A stretch of DNA of 64,000 nucleotides from Ascaphus truei (GCA_036426205.1 CM071568.1:226775798-226839797); one strand, 5' to 3'; counted from the stretch's first letter, positions 32,948-38,695 are shown. Made by a program: numbers and translations. Notes: generated by a model from the letters alone, not told the origin.

Positions 32948-35246
32948 CACACACACACACACGAAATACCTCCAATTCAACTGAAAAGGTTACTGCATTG
33001 TCATACAGTAACTGTGAGCCACCACACACACTGCACACCTTTTAGGAATAAGAGACAGAGGCCTATTCTAGTAGCTGCAAAATGTGCATATACGTGTGGA
33101 AAGAGCCCTTTTCTCGCAGGTACTGTATGCAGGTTGCCATATTCTGAAAGCCCTTCTCACGTTTCCAAACAACGCGAGAAAGGCTTTCATGGAGGCGGTT
33201 TTCATTCGGCGCTGCAAATCCGAGCGATGGCAAAAATGGCTCAAACTCACACATTTTTCCAATTCGCTGGTATTCTAGTACTTCTGTTCTGTCCAAAATG
33301 CAAAACCAGTTGGCTATATTGCTCCAACAGATGCAAGATTAGCTGCTTTTAGCACTGTTTGGGCAGTGTCTCCATAATTGAATTATCTTTTTATGCATTT
33401 TTCTAACTTTTCTCTGTAGTGTCTACCAAATTATGTACATTACATTAACCATTACTAGTCAATGCCCTGGCTGGAGGAGTTGAAGGGCCAATGTGAAGCT
33501 GAGGGCCTTTAACACAGCCACTGCATTAGTGGGCAGTAATGCCCCTTTCTATTTGGATTATTAATATAATAGTGTAAATGTATGGTGGTGTATGATGTTT
33601 TTTCTAACAATAAAAAAATATATTTTCCAAGATCACAAGGAGCAGGACACTTGAATTTTGTGTAGTTGTGTACGTGTGTTGTGTGTGTGTGTGTGTGTGT
33701 TGTGTGTATATCGTCATATATATCTATATATATATATATATCATATATATATATAACATATATCCATCCATATACATATACACATACATACATACATACA
33801 TACACACCCTTTTTTTAATATATATCCATCTTTCTTTCAAACGAAAATAAAAAAGTACCGGAGGTCTTGGTTTATAAAGTATACCCCCACTGGTACAACT
33901 ACACGTTTACCACTGTTCACATTATATTTTACAACAAAGTTCTCACGGCTCCCCGCTGCCACCTGTATCATACAGCACATGTGTGTATTGTATTCTGCTA
34001 GGCTGCCATTATTCCATTTGGATTGCAAACCCTGTAGGGTTGGAACTCCCTAATTCCCATTGTTTAACACACTTGTGATACATTGTATATTATTTTCCTG
34101 TACTGTTTTGTTACTTCTGTAAAGCGCTGCCTACATTGGCACTATATAAACACATCAACGTATCTATTTACCCGGTAGCCTTAACCTCTTCTCTCTCCTT
34201 TTTCTTGCCTGCAATGATTTTCTCCCAGATTATTAGGACTCAGAGAGAGTGCTGGTTAGGGTAAGCGTTAGGCTGGCATATTAGGTTAAGTCAGCATTTA
34301 TCCAGCTGCCAGTTAAATGAGGCTGAACATGTGTCTTATTTACCTGGCTCGCCGGGTATATAACCTCTACATAGACATACACTGTACATACATATCTTGT
34401 CCAAGGCAGCTAAACCACGTCTTGGACAAGCAGCAAAAAACTTGTTGTGGAGTATAAGGAGTTGTTAAGTCCCGCTGGTGCTGAGCGTGCTCATGCTTGG
34501 AGCGCGCCGGGTGTCCTGGCATTTGCGCACACGCGCGGGGGGGGCATTGCGGATAGTTGAGCGCACTAGAAAGTCAGGTTTTCTTGTTTACATAAGCGCC
34601 GAGTGCGGGGGAGCGTGTGTGCACGAGCGCACCGCGTGAGCGGGGACTTACATATACCTATATATGTACGTTCCGTGGCAAGCACCACCCGCTCAGCGCT
34701 AGCGGGGACTCAGCCTTCGTGTCTTTTTTTGTTTACATAAGCGCCGAGCGCCAGTGAGCATCTGTGCCCACGCACGAGCGTGCACCGCGTGAGCGGGGAC
34801 TTACATATATAGATATATGTAAGTAACCGCGGCAAGCGCCGCCCGCTCAGCACTAGCAGAGACGCAGCCTAAAGCTAAGCAGCGTCAGGGAATCTAATAT
34901 CATATGAGGGCCACCAGCACCAGTCATATACTCACCAAGGGCCACATATACTTTCTACAAGATACAACATGGAAAAAGAGTTACAGTAAATGCCCCATGG
35001 TTAGGTGTAACCCATCCTCAACCACCTGCGTGCCCAGGTGTACACTACTGTCCTGGCTCATAGGAATGCTGGCGGCGGGCCTGAGACTATTAGGCACGCT
35101 GTACAGCTATAATATACTGAGAGTTTGTGTGTGAGGTCCCCTACCTTGTAATAAAACACAGCTTCCTTGTACTTCCCTCCTTGGTCATTCACCACCGCCA
35201 GTTTGGCAAATTTGACAGCATCCACCTCCAGCGCAGAGGAATCCAT
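1044..35246 (-). CDS. CAPN7: Calpain-7, 15 coding exons, C-terminus beyond left edge
   Basis: Atypical calpain: a cytosolic cysteine protease whose N-terminal MIT domains bind ESCRT-III proteins (family knowledge). Coding exons, in gene order: 35145-35246, 28885-28993, 26374-26531, 24484-24551, 22241-22441, 22020-22106, 21282-21408, 19194-19279, 18432-18525, 12626-12772, 12087-12193, 9733-9853, 7290-7434, 6173-6272, 1044-1179. All have AG/GT borders and compatible phases, giving 1788 bases or 596 codons without a stop. Residues about 1-165 hold two MIT repeats and about 230-518 the papain-like protease core. The triad is C290 (DCSFVASL), H458 (PTHAYAVLD) and N478 (KNPWSHL). The last visible exon enters the first C2-like domain. 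Human CAPN7 has about 813 residues, so roughly 217 lie left of base 1. Nothing suggests a pseudogene. Confidence 0.97.
2815..2970. repeat. GT/GC-alternating microsatellite
   Basis: Interrupted GTGTGT, GCGCGC and CAGTCAGT runs. Long alternating purine-pyrimidine tracts of this kind can adopt Z-DNA. The open frames across it are by-products of the low-complexity sequence. Confidence 0.85.
3901..4330 (+). repeat. LTR-like repeat
   Basis: Begins TGTAGCACCCTGCTAGG and carries CAGGGAGGATCCCAACAACA-like units toward its right side. The opening resembles the start of the LTR-like segment at 39014 (TGTAGCAGCACC). No internal coding region or paired LTR was found, so this may be a solo-LTR fragment. 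Confidence 0.3.
5548..5707. mobile_element. hAT-type MITE, CAGGGGTGCGCA family
   Basis: 160-bp element with inverted ends CAGGGGGGCGCA and CAGGGGTGAGCAAAC (right end complemented). It is flanked by 8-bp direct repeats CCATAGAG and CCAAAGAG, 7 of 8 matching. An 8-bp duplication with CAG-type ends fits the hAT superfamily. Siblings lie at 31917, 32291 and 38696. Confidence 0.75.
6173..6272 (-). CDS. CAPN7: CAPN7 coding exon 14 (end of protease core)
   Basis: 100-bp exon for residues 519-550, [20 protein letters not shown] then [12 protein letters not shown]. Human has WISWDDLCQYY, so C to W at the DLW position is a local difference. The acceptor is TTTGCAG and the donor CACAG|GTACGT. Confidence 0.93.
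6273..7289. other. CAPN7 intron 13
   Basis: About 1 kb of intron. A segment at 7065-7160 (CCAATAAGGAGCTGCAACG) resembles CCAATAGGAAG-type repeat sequence at 21660 and 55855. Nothing else recognised. Confidence 0.45.
7290..7434 (-). CDS. CAPN7: CAPN7 coding exon 13 (catalytic asparagine N478)
   Basis: Residues 470-517: [20 protein letters not shown], then [20 protein letters not shown]. Asn478 in KNPW completes the triad. The acceptor is TTTTCAAG and the donor AATG|GTAACA. Confidence 0.96.
8852..8885 (+). other. Hammerhead-ribozyme-like motif
   Basis: CTGACAAAGGTC, a loop, then GACCGAAGCG. GGTC pairs with GACC in the position of hammerhead stem II. The cores CTGACAA and GAAG depart from the consensus CTGATGA and GAAA, so activity is doubtful. 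It is probably a relic of a Penelope-like element end. Confidence 0.3.
8908..9228. mobile_element. MITE with TA target duplication, GGGCATACCCC ends
   Basis: 321 bp. Left end CGGGCATACCCCGGTTTAAG; complemented right end CAGGCATACCCCACATTAAC. TA lies at both borders (8906-8907 and 9229-9230). Inner CACTTTAAGTACA also recurs in inverted orientation. Ends and TA duplication fit a Tc1/mariner-type non-autonomous element. Confidence 0.7.
9733..9853 (-). CDS. CAPN7: CAPN7 coding exon 12 (catalytic histidine H458)
   Basis: Residues 430-469: [20 protein letters not shown], then [20 protein letters not shown]. His458 in PTHAYAVLD is the second catalytic residue. The acceptor is ATTCCAG and the donor TACAAG|GTATAA. 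Confidence 0.96.
10083..10303. repeat. Foldback repeat
   Basis: Near-palindrome: CGGGGCCACTTACCTTCTCC, CCCTCATCAT and GACGTCAAATGG on the left reappear complemented as CCATTTGACGTC, ATGATGAGAGACCC and GGAGAAGGTAAG on the right. The centre is near 10193. It shares GAAGAGCGCGGGG-type sequence with the CAGGGGTGCGCA family, so it may be a diverged member. Confidence 0.65.
10867..11112. repeat. GC-rich dispersed repeat
   Basis: Carries CTCATGCTTGGAGCGC, CTTACATATATCTATATAAG and CTCAACTACCCACAATGC. The same modules occur inverted at 34480-34870 and in part at 13998-14075. It ends at the TTA target of the next MITE, so the two elements abut. Confidence 0.55.
11116..11481. mobile_element. GC-rich MITE with TTA target duplication
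   Basis: 366 bp with terminal inverted repeats GGCCTCGGCCATGTTCCCTG and, complemented from the right, GGCCTCGGCCAGGCTCCCTG. Direct TTA repeats sit at 11113-11115 and 11482-11484. TWA duplications are typical of PIF/Harbinger elements. The element is CpG-rich against an AT-rich intron. A truncated relative starts near 39830. Confidence 0.75.
12087..12193 (-). CDS. CAPN7: CAPN7 coding exon 11 (protease core)
   Basis: Residues 394-428, [20 protein letters not shown] to FRMLYQ, plus two bases of R429. The acceptor is GTTGCAG and the donor CAAAG|GTACTG. LTGWIPE is a strongly conserved turn in calpain-7. Confidence 0.95.
12626..12772 (-). CDS. CAPN7: CAPN7 coding exon 10 (protease core)
   Basis: Residues 345-393, [20 protein letters not shown] then [20 protein letters not shown]. 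The [11 protein letters not shown] segment is a calpain-family hallmark of the protease core. The acceptor is TATAG and the donor TTCG|GTAGGT, phase 0 at both ends. Confidence 0.96.
13564..14450. mobile_element. hAT-type element split by a second MITE
   Basis: Left end CAGGGGTGAGCAAAC at 13564; complemented right end CAGCGGTGCACAAACTG at 14450. These match the ends of the CAGGGGTGCGCA family. The Harbinger-type MITE at 13705-13957 sits inside. The flanks (TCTAGACG and CATTCAAT) do not match, so the two ends may not belong to one insertion. A second right end, CAGCGGTGCGCTAAC complemented, lies at 15885. Confidence 0.45.
13705..13957. mobile_element. Harbinger-type MITE, GGCCGCGC-TATAGTG family
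   Basis: 253 bp, ends GGCCGCGCGTATAGTGC and complemented GACTGCGCTTATATTGC, flanked by TAA at 13702-13704 and 13958-13960. The interior has repeated GCGACGGCGAC-like runs and CATTGATTGGTTCAGG. Full-length sibling at 41515-41770. CpG-dense, no ORF. Confidence 0.75.
14454..14722. repeat. CA-rich microsatellite
   Basis: Interrupted ACACACA and CACAATCACAACACA units. Reading frames across it give His/Thr- or Cys/Val-rich products and are not genes. Confidence 0.9.
14725..15355. mobile_element. TA-target MITE enclosing a TG array
   Basis: Ends CAGCTTAACCCCATTATAG and complemented CAAGCTCAACCCGTTATAG with TA at both borders. The interior carries GC-rich sequence, poly-T tracts and an expanded TG tract (15018-15300). 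It lies between two CA microsatellites, so it may have inserted into a dinucleotide array. Confidence 0.6.
15358..15625. repeat. CA/TA compound microsatellite
   Basis: ACACAC runs around long TATATA runs (15422-15500) and a nearly pure CA run (15500-15625). Expected to be length-variable. Confidence 0.9.
15894..16067. mobile_element. Palindromic hAT-like MITE
   Basis: 174 bp, almost perfectly self-complementary: CAGGAGTGGCCAACTCCAG to CTGGATCTGGCCACTCCTG, with GGATATCCTTGGTTCAGCAC and its complement inside. Flanks TTCTAGAG and CTCTAGAT share TCTAGA. A fragment of the same family is at 48909-48953. Confidence 0.7.
16310..17460 (+). repeat. LTR-like segment with internal 43-bp array
   Basis: GC-rich left part (16360-16640) with repeated GACGCGCGATC-type runs, TTTAAATACC near 16731 as a possible TATA-like site, then a pyrimidine-rich part with CCTGACCTTG units. 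A segment with similar layout lies at 42490-43440. No gag or pol homology was found. A solo LTR or 5' leader of a retroelement is a guess. Confidence 0.3.
16930..17290 (+). repeat. 43-bp tandem array, 8 units
   Basis: The landmark GATCCGCT recurs at 16961, 17004, 17047, 17090, 17133, 17176, 17219 and 17262: exact 43-bp spacing over eight units. Each unit reads CCTTGGCARAGTAC, YCCAACGATCCGCTA, then ATCCTGA. Neighbouring units differ by only a few substitutions, so expansion is recent. There are no spacers, so this is not a CRISPR array. Confidence 0.92.
17826..18035 (-). repeat. tRNA-related SINE
   Basis: On the minus strand GTGGTAAAGTCAC resembles box A and GGTTTGAGACC (17979-17989) box B of a tRNA-type pol III promoter. 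It is followed by GATTGTAAGCTATTCAGGG, the tail shared with MIR/L2-type repeats. Diverged, no target duplication seen. Confidence 0.5.
18432..18525 (-). CDS. CAPN7: CAPN7 coding exon 9 (protease core)
   Basis: Residues 314-344, [20 protein letters not shown] to NGVPRK. The acceptor is CACATAG and the donor AGAAAG|GTAAAC. It is followed by the longest intron but one, 5.7 kb, which carries a nested repeat cluster and a tandem array. Confidence 0.95.
18526..19193. other. CAPN7 intron 8
   Basis: Contains the foldback MITE at 18920-19058. Otherwise nothing recognised. Confidence 0.5.
18920..19058. repeat. Foldback MITE, TATTCTATATCTGCC family, copy 2
   Basis: 139 bp. Left AGGGCCTTATTCTAAATCTG; complemented right AGGAGCCTTATTCTATACTG. 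It shares inner TTTTTGGCCGAA-type sequence with the copy at 692. Ends are more diverged than in copy 3. Confidence 0.6.
19194..19279 (-). CDS. CAPN7: CAPN7 coding exon 8 (catalytic cysteine C290)
   Basis: 86-bp exon for residues 285-312, [20 protein letters not shown]. Cys290 in SDCSF is the nucleophile and keeps the same residue number as in human, so no net indel separates the start codon from this point. The acceptor is GTTACCAG and the donor ACAAG|GTACTT. Confidence 0.95.
19280..21281. other. CAPN7 intron 7
   Basis: Contains the large palindromic repeat 20335-20871. 19280-20334 and 20872-21281 are AT-rich with nothing recognised. Confidence 0.5.
20335..20871. repeat. About 537-bp imperfect palindrome
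   Basis: Left arm modules AGACAAAAAGAAGAAGCG, CTCACAAATATAAGTTTTAA, GCAGTCTCGTAG and GAGACTGAATATC reappear complemented and in reverse order on the right (ATTCAGTCTC, CTACGAGACTGC, AAAACTTATATTTGTGAG, CTTCTTTTTGTCTTT). The centre is a spacer near 20600. GCGCTTCTTTTTGTCTTT also ends the repeat at 52910-53490, suggesting a shared terminus. Confidence 0.7.
21282..21408 (-). CDS. CAPN7: CAPN7 coding exon 7 (protease core)
   Basis: Residues 243-284: [20 protein letters not shown], then the conserved [17 protein letters not shown] just upstream of the catalytic cysteine. The acceptor is ACTTTAG and the donor AAGCAG|GTAATA. Confidence 0.95.
21409..22019. other. CAPN7 intron 6
   Basis: 21640-21950 carries CCAATAGGAAGGTGCAACG, GATGTCACAGCTTCCTATTG and AATGCTGCTGTCCCTTT, resembling the repeat at 55770-56080. 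The rest is unremarkable. Confidence 0.4.
22020..22106 (-). CDS. CAPN7: CAPN7 coding exon 6 (start of protease core)
   Basis: 87-bp exon for residues 214-241, [20 protein letters not shown] then RFAFPVPF. The acceptor is TTGGCAG and the donor TTCTC|GTAAGT. The next codon is completed across the splice as S242, where human has C. Confidence 0.93.
22241..22441 (-). CDS. CAPN7: CAPN7 coding exon 5 (proline-rich linker)
   Basis: Residues 147-212. This is the linker between the MIT domains and the protease core, rich in K, P and S ([19 protein letters not shown]) and the most divergent part of the protein. It ends [11 protein letters not shown], the conserved lead into the protease domain. The donor is CTCAG|GTATTA. 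Confidence 0.93.
22573..23056. mobile_element. MITE with TTAA-like flanks, GCAATCCAAGC ends
   Basis: About 484 bp, ends AGAGGCAATCCAAGCAGCA and complemented AGGAGCAATCCAAGCAATAC. Flanks are TTAA (22569-22572) and TTAG (23057-23060). TTAA targets are used by piggyBac and Kolobok elements. Similar TTAAAG..GCAAT ends occur singly at 26672, 31391, 51075 and 56070. Confidence 0.6.
23259..23665 (+). repeat. Foldback repeat family E, copy 1 (most complete)
   Basis: Long inverted repeat. Left arm: AAATATTCCTG, CATTTGCATGTCTTAGACAG, GTCTGCAACCCCGCC, CAGCACTTCCACT, GGGATTCTGGGAAATGACAT. The same modules are complemented from 23480 to 23608. A tail follows, ending AACCCACCATAACTTAACTA. Other copies: 50128-50408, 53783-54068, 57360-57550. 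Confidence 0.75.
24484..24551 (-). CDS. CAPN7: CAPN7 coding exon 4 (end of second MIT domain)
   Basis: Short 68-bp exon for residues 124-145 plus two bases of R146. It ends [10 protein letters not shown], strongly conserved in CAPN7. The acceptor is TTCCTAG and the donor ATAG|GTGAGC. Confidence 0.93.
24552..26373. other. CAPN7 intron 3
   Basis: AT-rich intron with a hammerhead-like motif on the minus strand (25985-26022). No other element recognised. Confidence 0.45.
25985..26022 (-). other. Hammerhead-ribozyme-like motif
   Basis: Minus strand: CTGAGAAAGGGG, loop CTCGTA, CCCCAAAAC. GGGG/CCCC forms a stem in the stem II position. CTGAGAA and CAAAA depart from the hammerhead cores CTGATGA and CGAAA. 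Probably a decayed Penelope-type terminus. Confidence 0.3.
26374..26531 (-). CDS. CAPN7: CAPN7 coding exon 3 (second MIT domain)
   Basis: Residues 72-123, including [20 protein letters not shown] and [15 protein letters not shown], the helical repeat of the second MIT domain. The acceptor is TTTTTGTAG and the donor ACG|GTAAGT. It is phase 2 at entry and phase 0 at exit. Confidence 0.95.
27002..27033 (+). other. Hammerhead-ribozyme-like motif
   Basis: CCGATGAAAGGCT, loop, then GGGCATGAAACGTC. The GATGA and GAAAC cores are close to consensus but stem II pairing is weak. It is followed by TTTGCAAATAAAGGCAAC, a tail layout also seen after the motif at 40934. Confidence 0.28.
27212..28818 (+). 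mobile_element. Tc1-like transposon with IR/DR ends
   Basis: 1607 bp between TA dinucleotides (27210-27211 and 28819-28820). Inverted repeats are about 210 bp long, starting CAGTTGTGTGAAAAAGAAAG. Each arm has an outer and an inner direct repeat (GTGTGAAAAA..AAGTACACCC near 27216 and 27400; complements near 28615 and 28795). This is the IR/DR layout of Sleeping Beauty-type elements. It lies antisense inside CAPN7 intron 2. Complete ends and TA borders suggest a fairly young insertion. Confidence 0.95.
27578..28600 (+). pseudogene. Tc1 transposase, one premature stop
   Basis: DD34E transposase: catalyses cut-and-paste transposition at TA sites in the nucleus. Start [14 protein letters not shown], as usual in the family; an upstream in-frame ATG at 27542 is less likely. 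Residues 1-110 hold the paired-like helix-turn-helix DNA-binding region with GRPRKF hook. Catalytic residues are D153 (WTDETK), D244 (QQDNDPKHT) and E279 (DLNPIEMLW), with 34 residues between the last two. A TGA at 28487-28489 ends the frame after 303 codons. The same frame then continues open to TGA 28598-28600, matching the usual 340-residue length. No frameshift seen. Confidence 0.93.
28885..28993 (-). CDS. CAPN7: CAPN7 coding exon 2 (end of first MIT domain)
   Basis: Residues 35-70, [13 protein letters not shown] to EALYTA, plus one base of codon 71. The acceptor is TTTAACAG. The phase-correct donor is CTGCAG|GTTGGT; a stronger-looking GTAAGA lies 4 bases further and would shift the frame. 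The Tc1 element at 27212-28818 begins 66 bp downstream of this exon. Confidence 0.95.
31917..32210. mobile_element. hAT-type MITE, CAGGGGTGCGCA family
   Basis: Left CAGCGGTGCTGGATTTTTTT; complemented right CAGGGGAGCACAAACTTTTTT. GTCTAT abuts both ends. The interior has GCATTTAAATGTAATGCC and paired GACGCGT, CATGGCTACGG modules typical of the family. Confidence 0.65.
32291..32506. mobile_element. hAT-type MITE, CAGGGGTGCGCA family
   Basis: 216 bp, ends CAGGGGTGTGCGGCG and complemented CAGGGGTGACAAATTT, flanked by ATATGCAG and ATATTCAG (7 of 8). The interior GCATTTAAATTAAATGCCGG matches the copies at 5548, 31917 and 38696. Confidence 0.75.
32771..32863. repeat. Foldback MITE, TATTCTATATCTGCC family, copy 3
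   Basis: 93 bp, the shortest and least diverged copy: AGGGCTTATTCTATATCTGC on the left and complemented AGGGTTTATTCTATATCTGC on the right, closing to a hairpin around CAATGGGGATTTTC. Confidence 0.65.
32883..32962. repeat. CA microsatellite
   Basis: About 80 bp of nearly uninterrupted CA with one GTCACA break near 32946. Confidence 0.95.
33660..33830. repeat. TG / TA / ACAT compound microsatellite
   Basis: TGTGTG run, then TATATC runs, then CATACATACATA. Low-complexity sequence; the Tyr/Ile- and Val-rich frames are artefacts. Confidence 0.9.
34480..34872. repeat. GC-rich repeat with about 150-bp internal duplication
   Basis: GTTTACATAAGCGCCGAG, GAGCGGGGACTTACATATA and CGCCCGCTCAGC-type modules occur twice (about 34588-34728 and 34729-34872). 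Around it lie GCTCATGCTTGGAGCGC and GGGGCATTGCGGATAGTTGA, found inverted at 10867-11112. TATATAGATATATG forms a small palindrome in each unit. Confidence 0.6.
35145..35246 (-). CDS. CAPN7: CAPN7 coding exon 1 (start codon, first MIT helices)
   Basis: Encodes residues 1-34, opening [18 protein letters not shown] and ending FYYK before a GTAGGG donor. The ATG is the complement of 35244-35246. It is chosen because it aligns with the known CAPN7 N-terminus (MDATALERDAVQFARLAV in human). This is the start of the first MIT domain. Any 5' UTR exon lies further right and cannot be defined. Confidence 0.95.
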
Positions 35247-36500
35247 GACAGTGACAGGAGAGAGATGGGAAACAGAGGAGTAAGAAAAGTATAACAGAGC
35301 CCAAAAAAAAACAGAGAACAGAAGAGAAAAGTGGCGGAGAGGAAATAAAAGTTCAGATCTGACAAATGGTTATCTGGTAGTAAATGTGCAATTTATCGCA
35401 AGGAGGCAATGATAATATGGTGCCCAGTCCGTGACTTGTCTCTATATAATTTAGATAGTATAATGCACAATCGGTGTCTTTTCTCTATTGGCTGCTGTTA
35501 ATCCAGTGTCCGGCCTGTAATTTGGCTCAATTTGGTGCTGCTAATCCGGATCCCCGCCTCTGATTTGCCTGTATTTGGTGCTGTTAATCCGGGTTACAGC
35601 CTGCGATTTGTCTCAATTTGGTGCTGTTAATCCAGTGCCCAATTTGTGTTTATGTGGCGGCAGGGTGGCAACAAGACTTCGGTGCAGTTTATCTAAATAC
35701 TACTTTTCTCCCTCTGTCAACTGGGAAGTTTTCTTCTGTTTAGAGTGTTAGAGATTTTTTTTTTAAAGCCCAAGTAGCCAATCTATTTTAAGACTAAGTA
35801 TATGATTCCGTTTCCAGCCCATCAGGGTGTGGGTTACCCTAAAGTGCCAGATCTGTGTTTAGGGTACATAACCCAGTTCATAGTTTGTCTATAGGGTATG
35901 TTTTGTGTAATGTCATGGCAGGTCTGCTTCGGGGTCTTCACTTATCCAGTGGCAGGTGTGTGTCTGAAGTTGGTAATAATACTCCAGGTGGATCTTCCTA
36001 CAGAACCCTGACAAACCCTTCTGGCAATCCAGAGTCTGTATCCCGAGGCGCAGTTAATCCGGTGTGTGATGCTCCAGTCATGTAGTATTGATCTGGTGGT
36101 TCTGCTTTGATTTTTATTATCCTGGTGCGAGTCACTTTACGGCGTCGTTCCTCCGTTCTGTTTTTTCTTCTTCTTCATATGCCGTTAATCCGGTGTCAGT
36201 CTTTCAGAGCGGCTTTCATCCGGATCCCTCCGCAGTCCGGACTGGGGCGGCCCCGGGAGTAATATGTGCCCAGCCGTTCTCTCCGGAGCGTATCTCTCAC
36301 GGATCTGTTGTTGTAACGTTTGTGTGTTTGTGTGTTTATGTGTCGGACACGCACTGTCACTTCCTCCTCTGCTCCTGTAGGAGGTTCCTATCGTGTTTAG
36401 GAGGAGGGGCCAGTCACAAGCGTCATGCTCTCTCCTCCTTAACTAACAGCACCTTCCTGCTCCTCCTCACTGTGCTGCTATCTGCTGCTGCCCAGTCTGT
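35247..36500 (-). promoter_or_regulatory. CAPN7 5' flank and probable promoter
   Basis: Immediately upstream of the CAPN7 ATG. The distal part (36190-36330) is GC-rich with a GGGGCGG box near 36243. An ATTGGC (CCAAT complement) lies at about 35488, inside or next to a 43-bp minisatellite. No TATA box stands out. The transcription start and any 5' UTR intron cannot be placed from sequence alone. Confidence 0.35.
35494..35665. repeat. 43-bp minisatellite, 4 units, in CAPN7 5' flank
   Basis: GCTGYTAATCC starts at 35494, 35537, 35580 and 35623: constant 43-bp spacing. The unit reads TTTGGTGCTGTTAATCC then GCCTGYGATTTGYCTCAA. Isolated unit cores recur further upstream (GTTAATCCGGTG at about 36052 and 36183), so the array was probably longer. 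Sequence unrelated to the 43-bp array at 17 kb. Confidence 0.85.
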
Positions 36501-36559
36501 GCTGGAGTAAAGCCAGGACCATGCAAGCTACAAGCCCAGGTGCCTCACTGCAGGAAGCA

Positions 36560-36780
36560 GCTTCTACTGCTGCTGGGAACTGCTCTGCTCTCCCCCCTCC
36601 CCAGCCTGCTCTGCTCTCCCCCCTCCCCAGCCTGCTCTGCTCTCCCCCCAGCCTGCTCTGCTCTCCCCCCTCCCCAGCCTGCTCTGCTCTCTCCCCTCCC
36701 CAGCCTGCTCTGCTCTCTCCCCTCCCCAGCCTGCTCTGCTCTCTCCCCTCCCCAGCCTGCTCTGCTCTCTTCCCTCCCTC
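36560..36780 (+). repeat. 26-bp CT-rich minisatellite
   Basis: About eight copies of AGCCTGCTCTGCTCTC plus CCCCTCCCC, one shortened. It directly abuts the 5' border of the L2-like sequence, so it may mark the truncation point of that insertion. Predicted frames across it are repeats, not protein. Confidence 0.85.
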
Positions 36781-38021
36781 TATCGATCTCTCTGTGGGGG
36801 TACCCCAGGGCTCTGTCCTGGGACCCCTTCTCTTTTCTCTTTACACACTCTCTAGGTGACCTAATCACATCTTTTGGGTTTAAATATCACCTCTATGCTG
36901 ACGACACACAAATTTACCTTTCAACCCCTGACCTTACACCTGCTATACAGACCAAAGTTTCTGAATGTCTCTGCGATATCATCCTGGATGGCCCTCTGCC
37001 GACAAACTTAACATGGCAAAAACAGAGCTCCTTATACTTCCTCTCAAACCTGGCCCTACTACCTCCTTCCACATTACTGTGGGAAATACGATCATTCACC
37101 CAGCAGCCCAAGCACGCTGCCTAGGGGTCACACTCGATTCTTCTCTCACATTCTCCTCTCACATTCAAAACGTTTCTAAAATTTGTCGCTTTTTCCTCCG
37201 CAATATCACAAAGATACGCCCTTTCCTCTGTTACTCGACTGCTAAAACTCTGACTCAGGCCCTCATTCTCTCCCGTCTCGATTACTGCAACCTCCTGCTG
37301 TCCGGCCTTCCTGCCTCTCGCCTGTCTCCCCTACAATCTATCCTAAACGCTGCTGCCAGAATCACTCTACTCTTTCCTAGATCTGTCTCAGCATCTCCCC
37401 TCATGAAATCCCTCTCCTGGCTTCCGATCAAATCACGCATCTCACACTCCATTCTTCTCCTCACTTTTAAAGCTTTACACTCTTCTGCCCCTCCTTACAT
37501 CTCAGCCCTAATTTCTCGCTATGCACCATCCCTACTCCTCTTGCGTTCTTCTCAAGGATGTCTTCTTTCTACCCCTTTGTATCTAAAGCCCTCTCCTGCT
37601 TGAAACCTTTCTCACTAACTGACCCGCACCTCTGGAATGCCCTTCCCCTCAATACCCGACTAGCACCCTCTCTACCCACCTTTAAGACCCACCTTAAGAC
37701 ACATTTGCTTAAAGAAGCATATGAATAGCACTGTGGATAATCCTGGACACATGATACATAAAGCTTGGCCCCCTGCAGACGCACTTACTAGAACGCCCTC
37801 CTACTGTCTCTGTACGTTCTCCCTACCTACCAATTAGATTGTAAGCTCCTCGGGGCAGGGACTCCTCTTCCTTAATGTTACTTTTATGTCTGAAGCACTT
37901 ATTCCCATGACCTGTTATTTATATTATTTGTTATTTATATGATTACAATGTGTATTACTACTGTGAAGCGCTATGTACATTTATGGCACTATATAAATTA
38001 AGACATACAATACAATACAAA
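36781..38021 (+). pseudogene. L2/CR1-type LINE, 5'-truncated reverse transcriptase relic
   Basis: Reverse-transcriptase motifs in order but in different frames: [17 protein letters not shown] (36796-36846), [10 protein letters not shown] (catalytic Asp pair, near 36895), [40 protein letters not shown] and SWLPIKSRI to 37500. At least two frameshifts and stops. The 3' UTR carries GATTGTAAGCTCCTCGGGGC and TGAAGCGCTATGTACAT and ends in an ACAAT-type short repeat near 38020. The element lacks its endonuclease and 5' part and cannot be active. Confidence 0.9.
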
Positions 38022-38695
38022 TGCATGGCTTGCTAGCACTGAGCATGCTCAATTTACCTGAACAGGTTTACGTGTAATAGTTTTCCGCTCCTATTCAAAA
38101 TATGGGATCTGTTTCAGGGAAGATTAGTCAGGCATAGTGCAATTGGGTCAGCTACAACTAGATGAGGGTGTTTTATTTTATTTTATATAGAGTAAGGTCA
38201 TGAGCAATGTACTGTATACTGTAACATCTTTAGCTCTGGTGAGGTCTGAGCATGCTCAGTATGTTCCACTGAAGCCACTGCCCTTTCTTTCCCCGCCCTC
38301 ACTTGGTGTAAGAATTTCCTACTCAAGCCCAATAATCTGACATGTTGAGTGGTGCTCAAAATCTTAACGCAAGAATCACAAAGTGCAGTTTGTTAGTGGG
38401 TGCTGGTAAGAGACTTCCCAGGTCCCTAAATGAGCATATAAGGATAGGTAAAAAGAAATATGCAGCAGCACTTCAAATATAGTAACTAACTAAATACATG
38501 TACTACTCACACAATAAATGCCATGAGAGAGAGGTCGAAACATTTACATTTATAATGTGAGTAATACAATTATTTTGTTAGTTACTATGTTTGGAGTGCT
38601 GCTGCATTTTGTTTTACCTATCCTGACACAATTTGAAAGGAAGCAGAGAGACTGCCTGCTCCTGACAGGATTAGCTAGGAAAGCAAGGTTTATCC
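38022..38695. other. Intergenic, nothing recognised
   Basis: Unique-looking AT-rich sequence between the L2 tail and the hAT-type MITE. No ORF, repeat or regulatory site I can support. Confidence 0.4.

Larger units (their letters stand above)
28994..35144. other. CAPN7 intron 1
   Basis: 6.1-kb intron with two hAT-type MITEs (31917-32210, 32291-32506), a foldback (32771-32863), a CA array, a TG/TA block, an L2-like tail (34112-34165) and a GC-rich duplicated repeat (34480-34872). 28994-31390 and 33000-33650 show nothing clear. Confidence 0.5.

Noticed and set aside
33010..33352. 112-codon ORF with TATTCTAGTA at both ends
   Set aside because: The end sequences are direct, not inverted, matches and too short to define an element; no homology.
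36521..36859. ORFs opening in the SPPQPALL repeats
   Set aside because: The start lies in the 26-bp minisatellite; only the part after 36781 matches a reverse transcriptase and it is out of frame between motifs.
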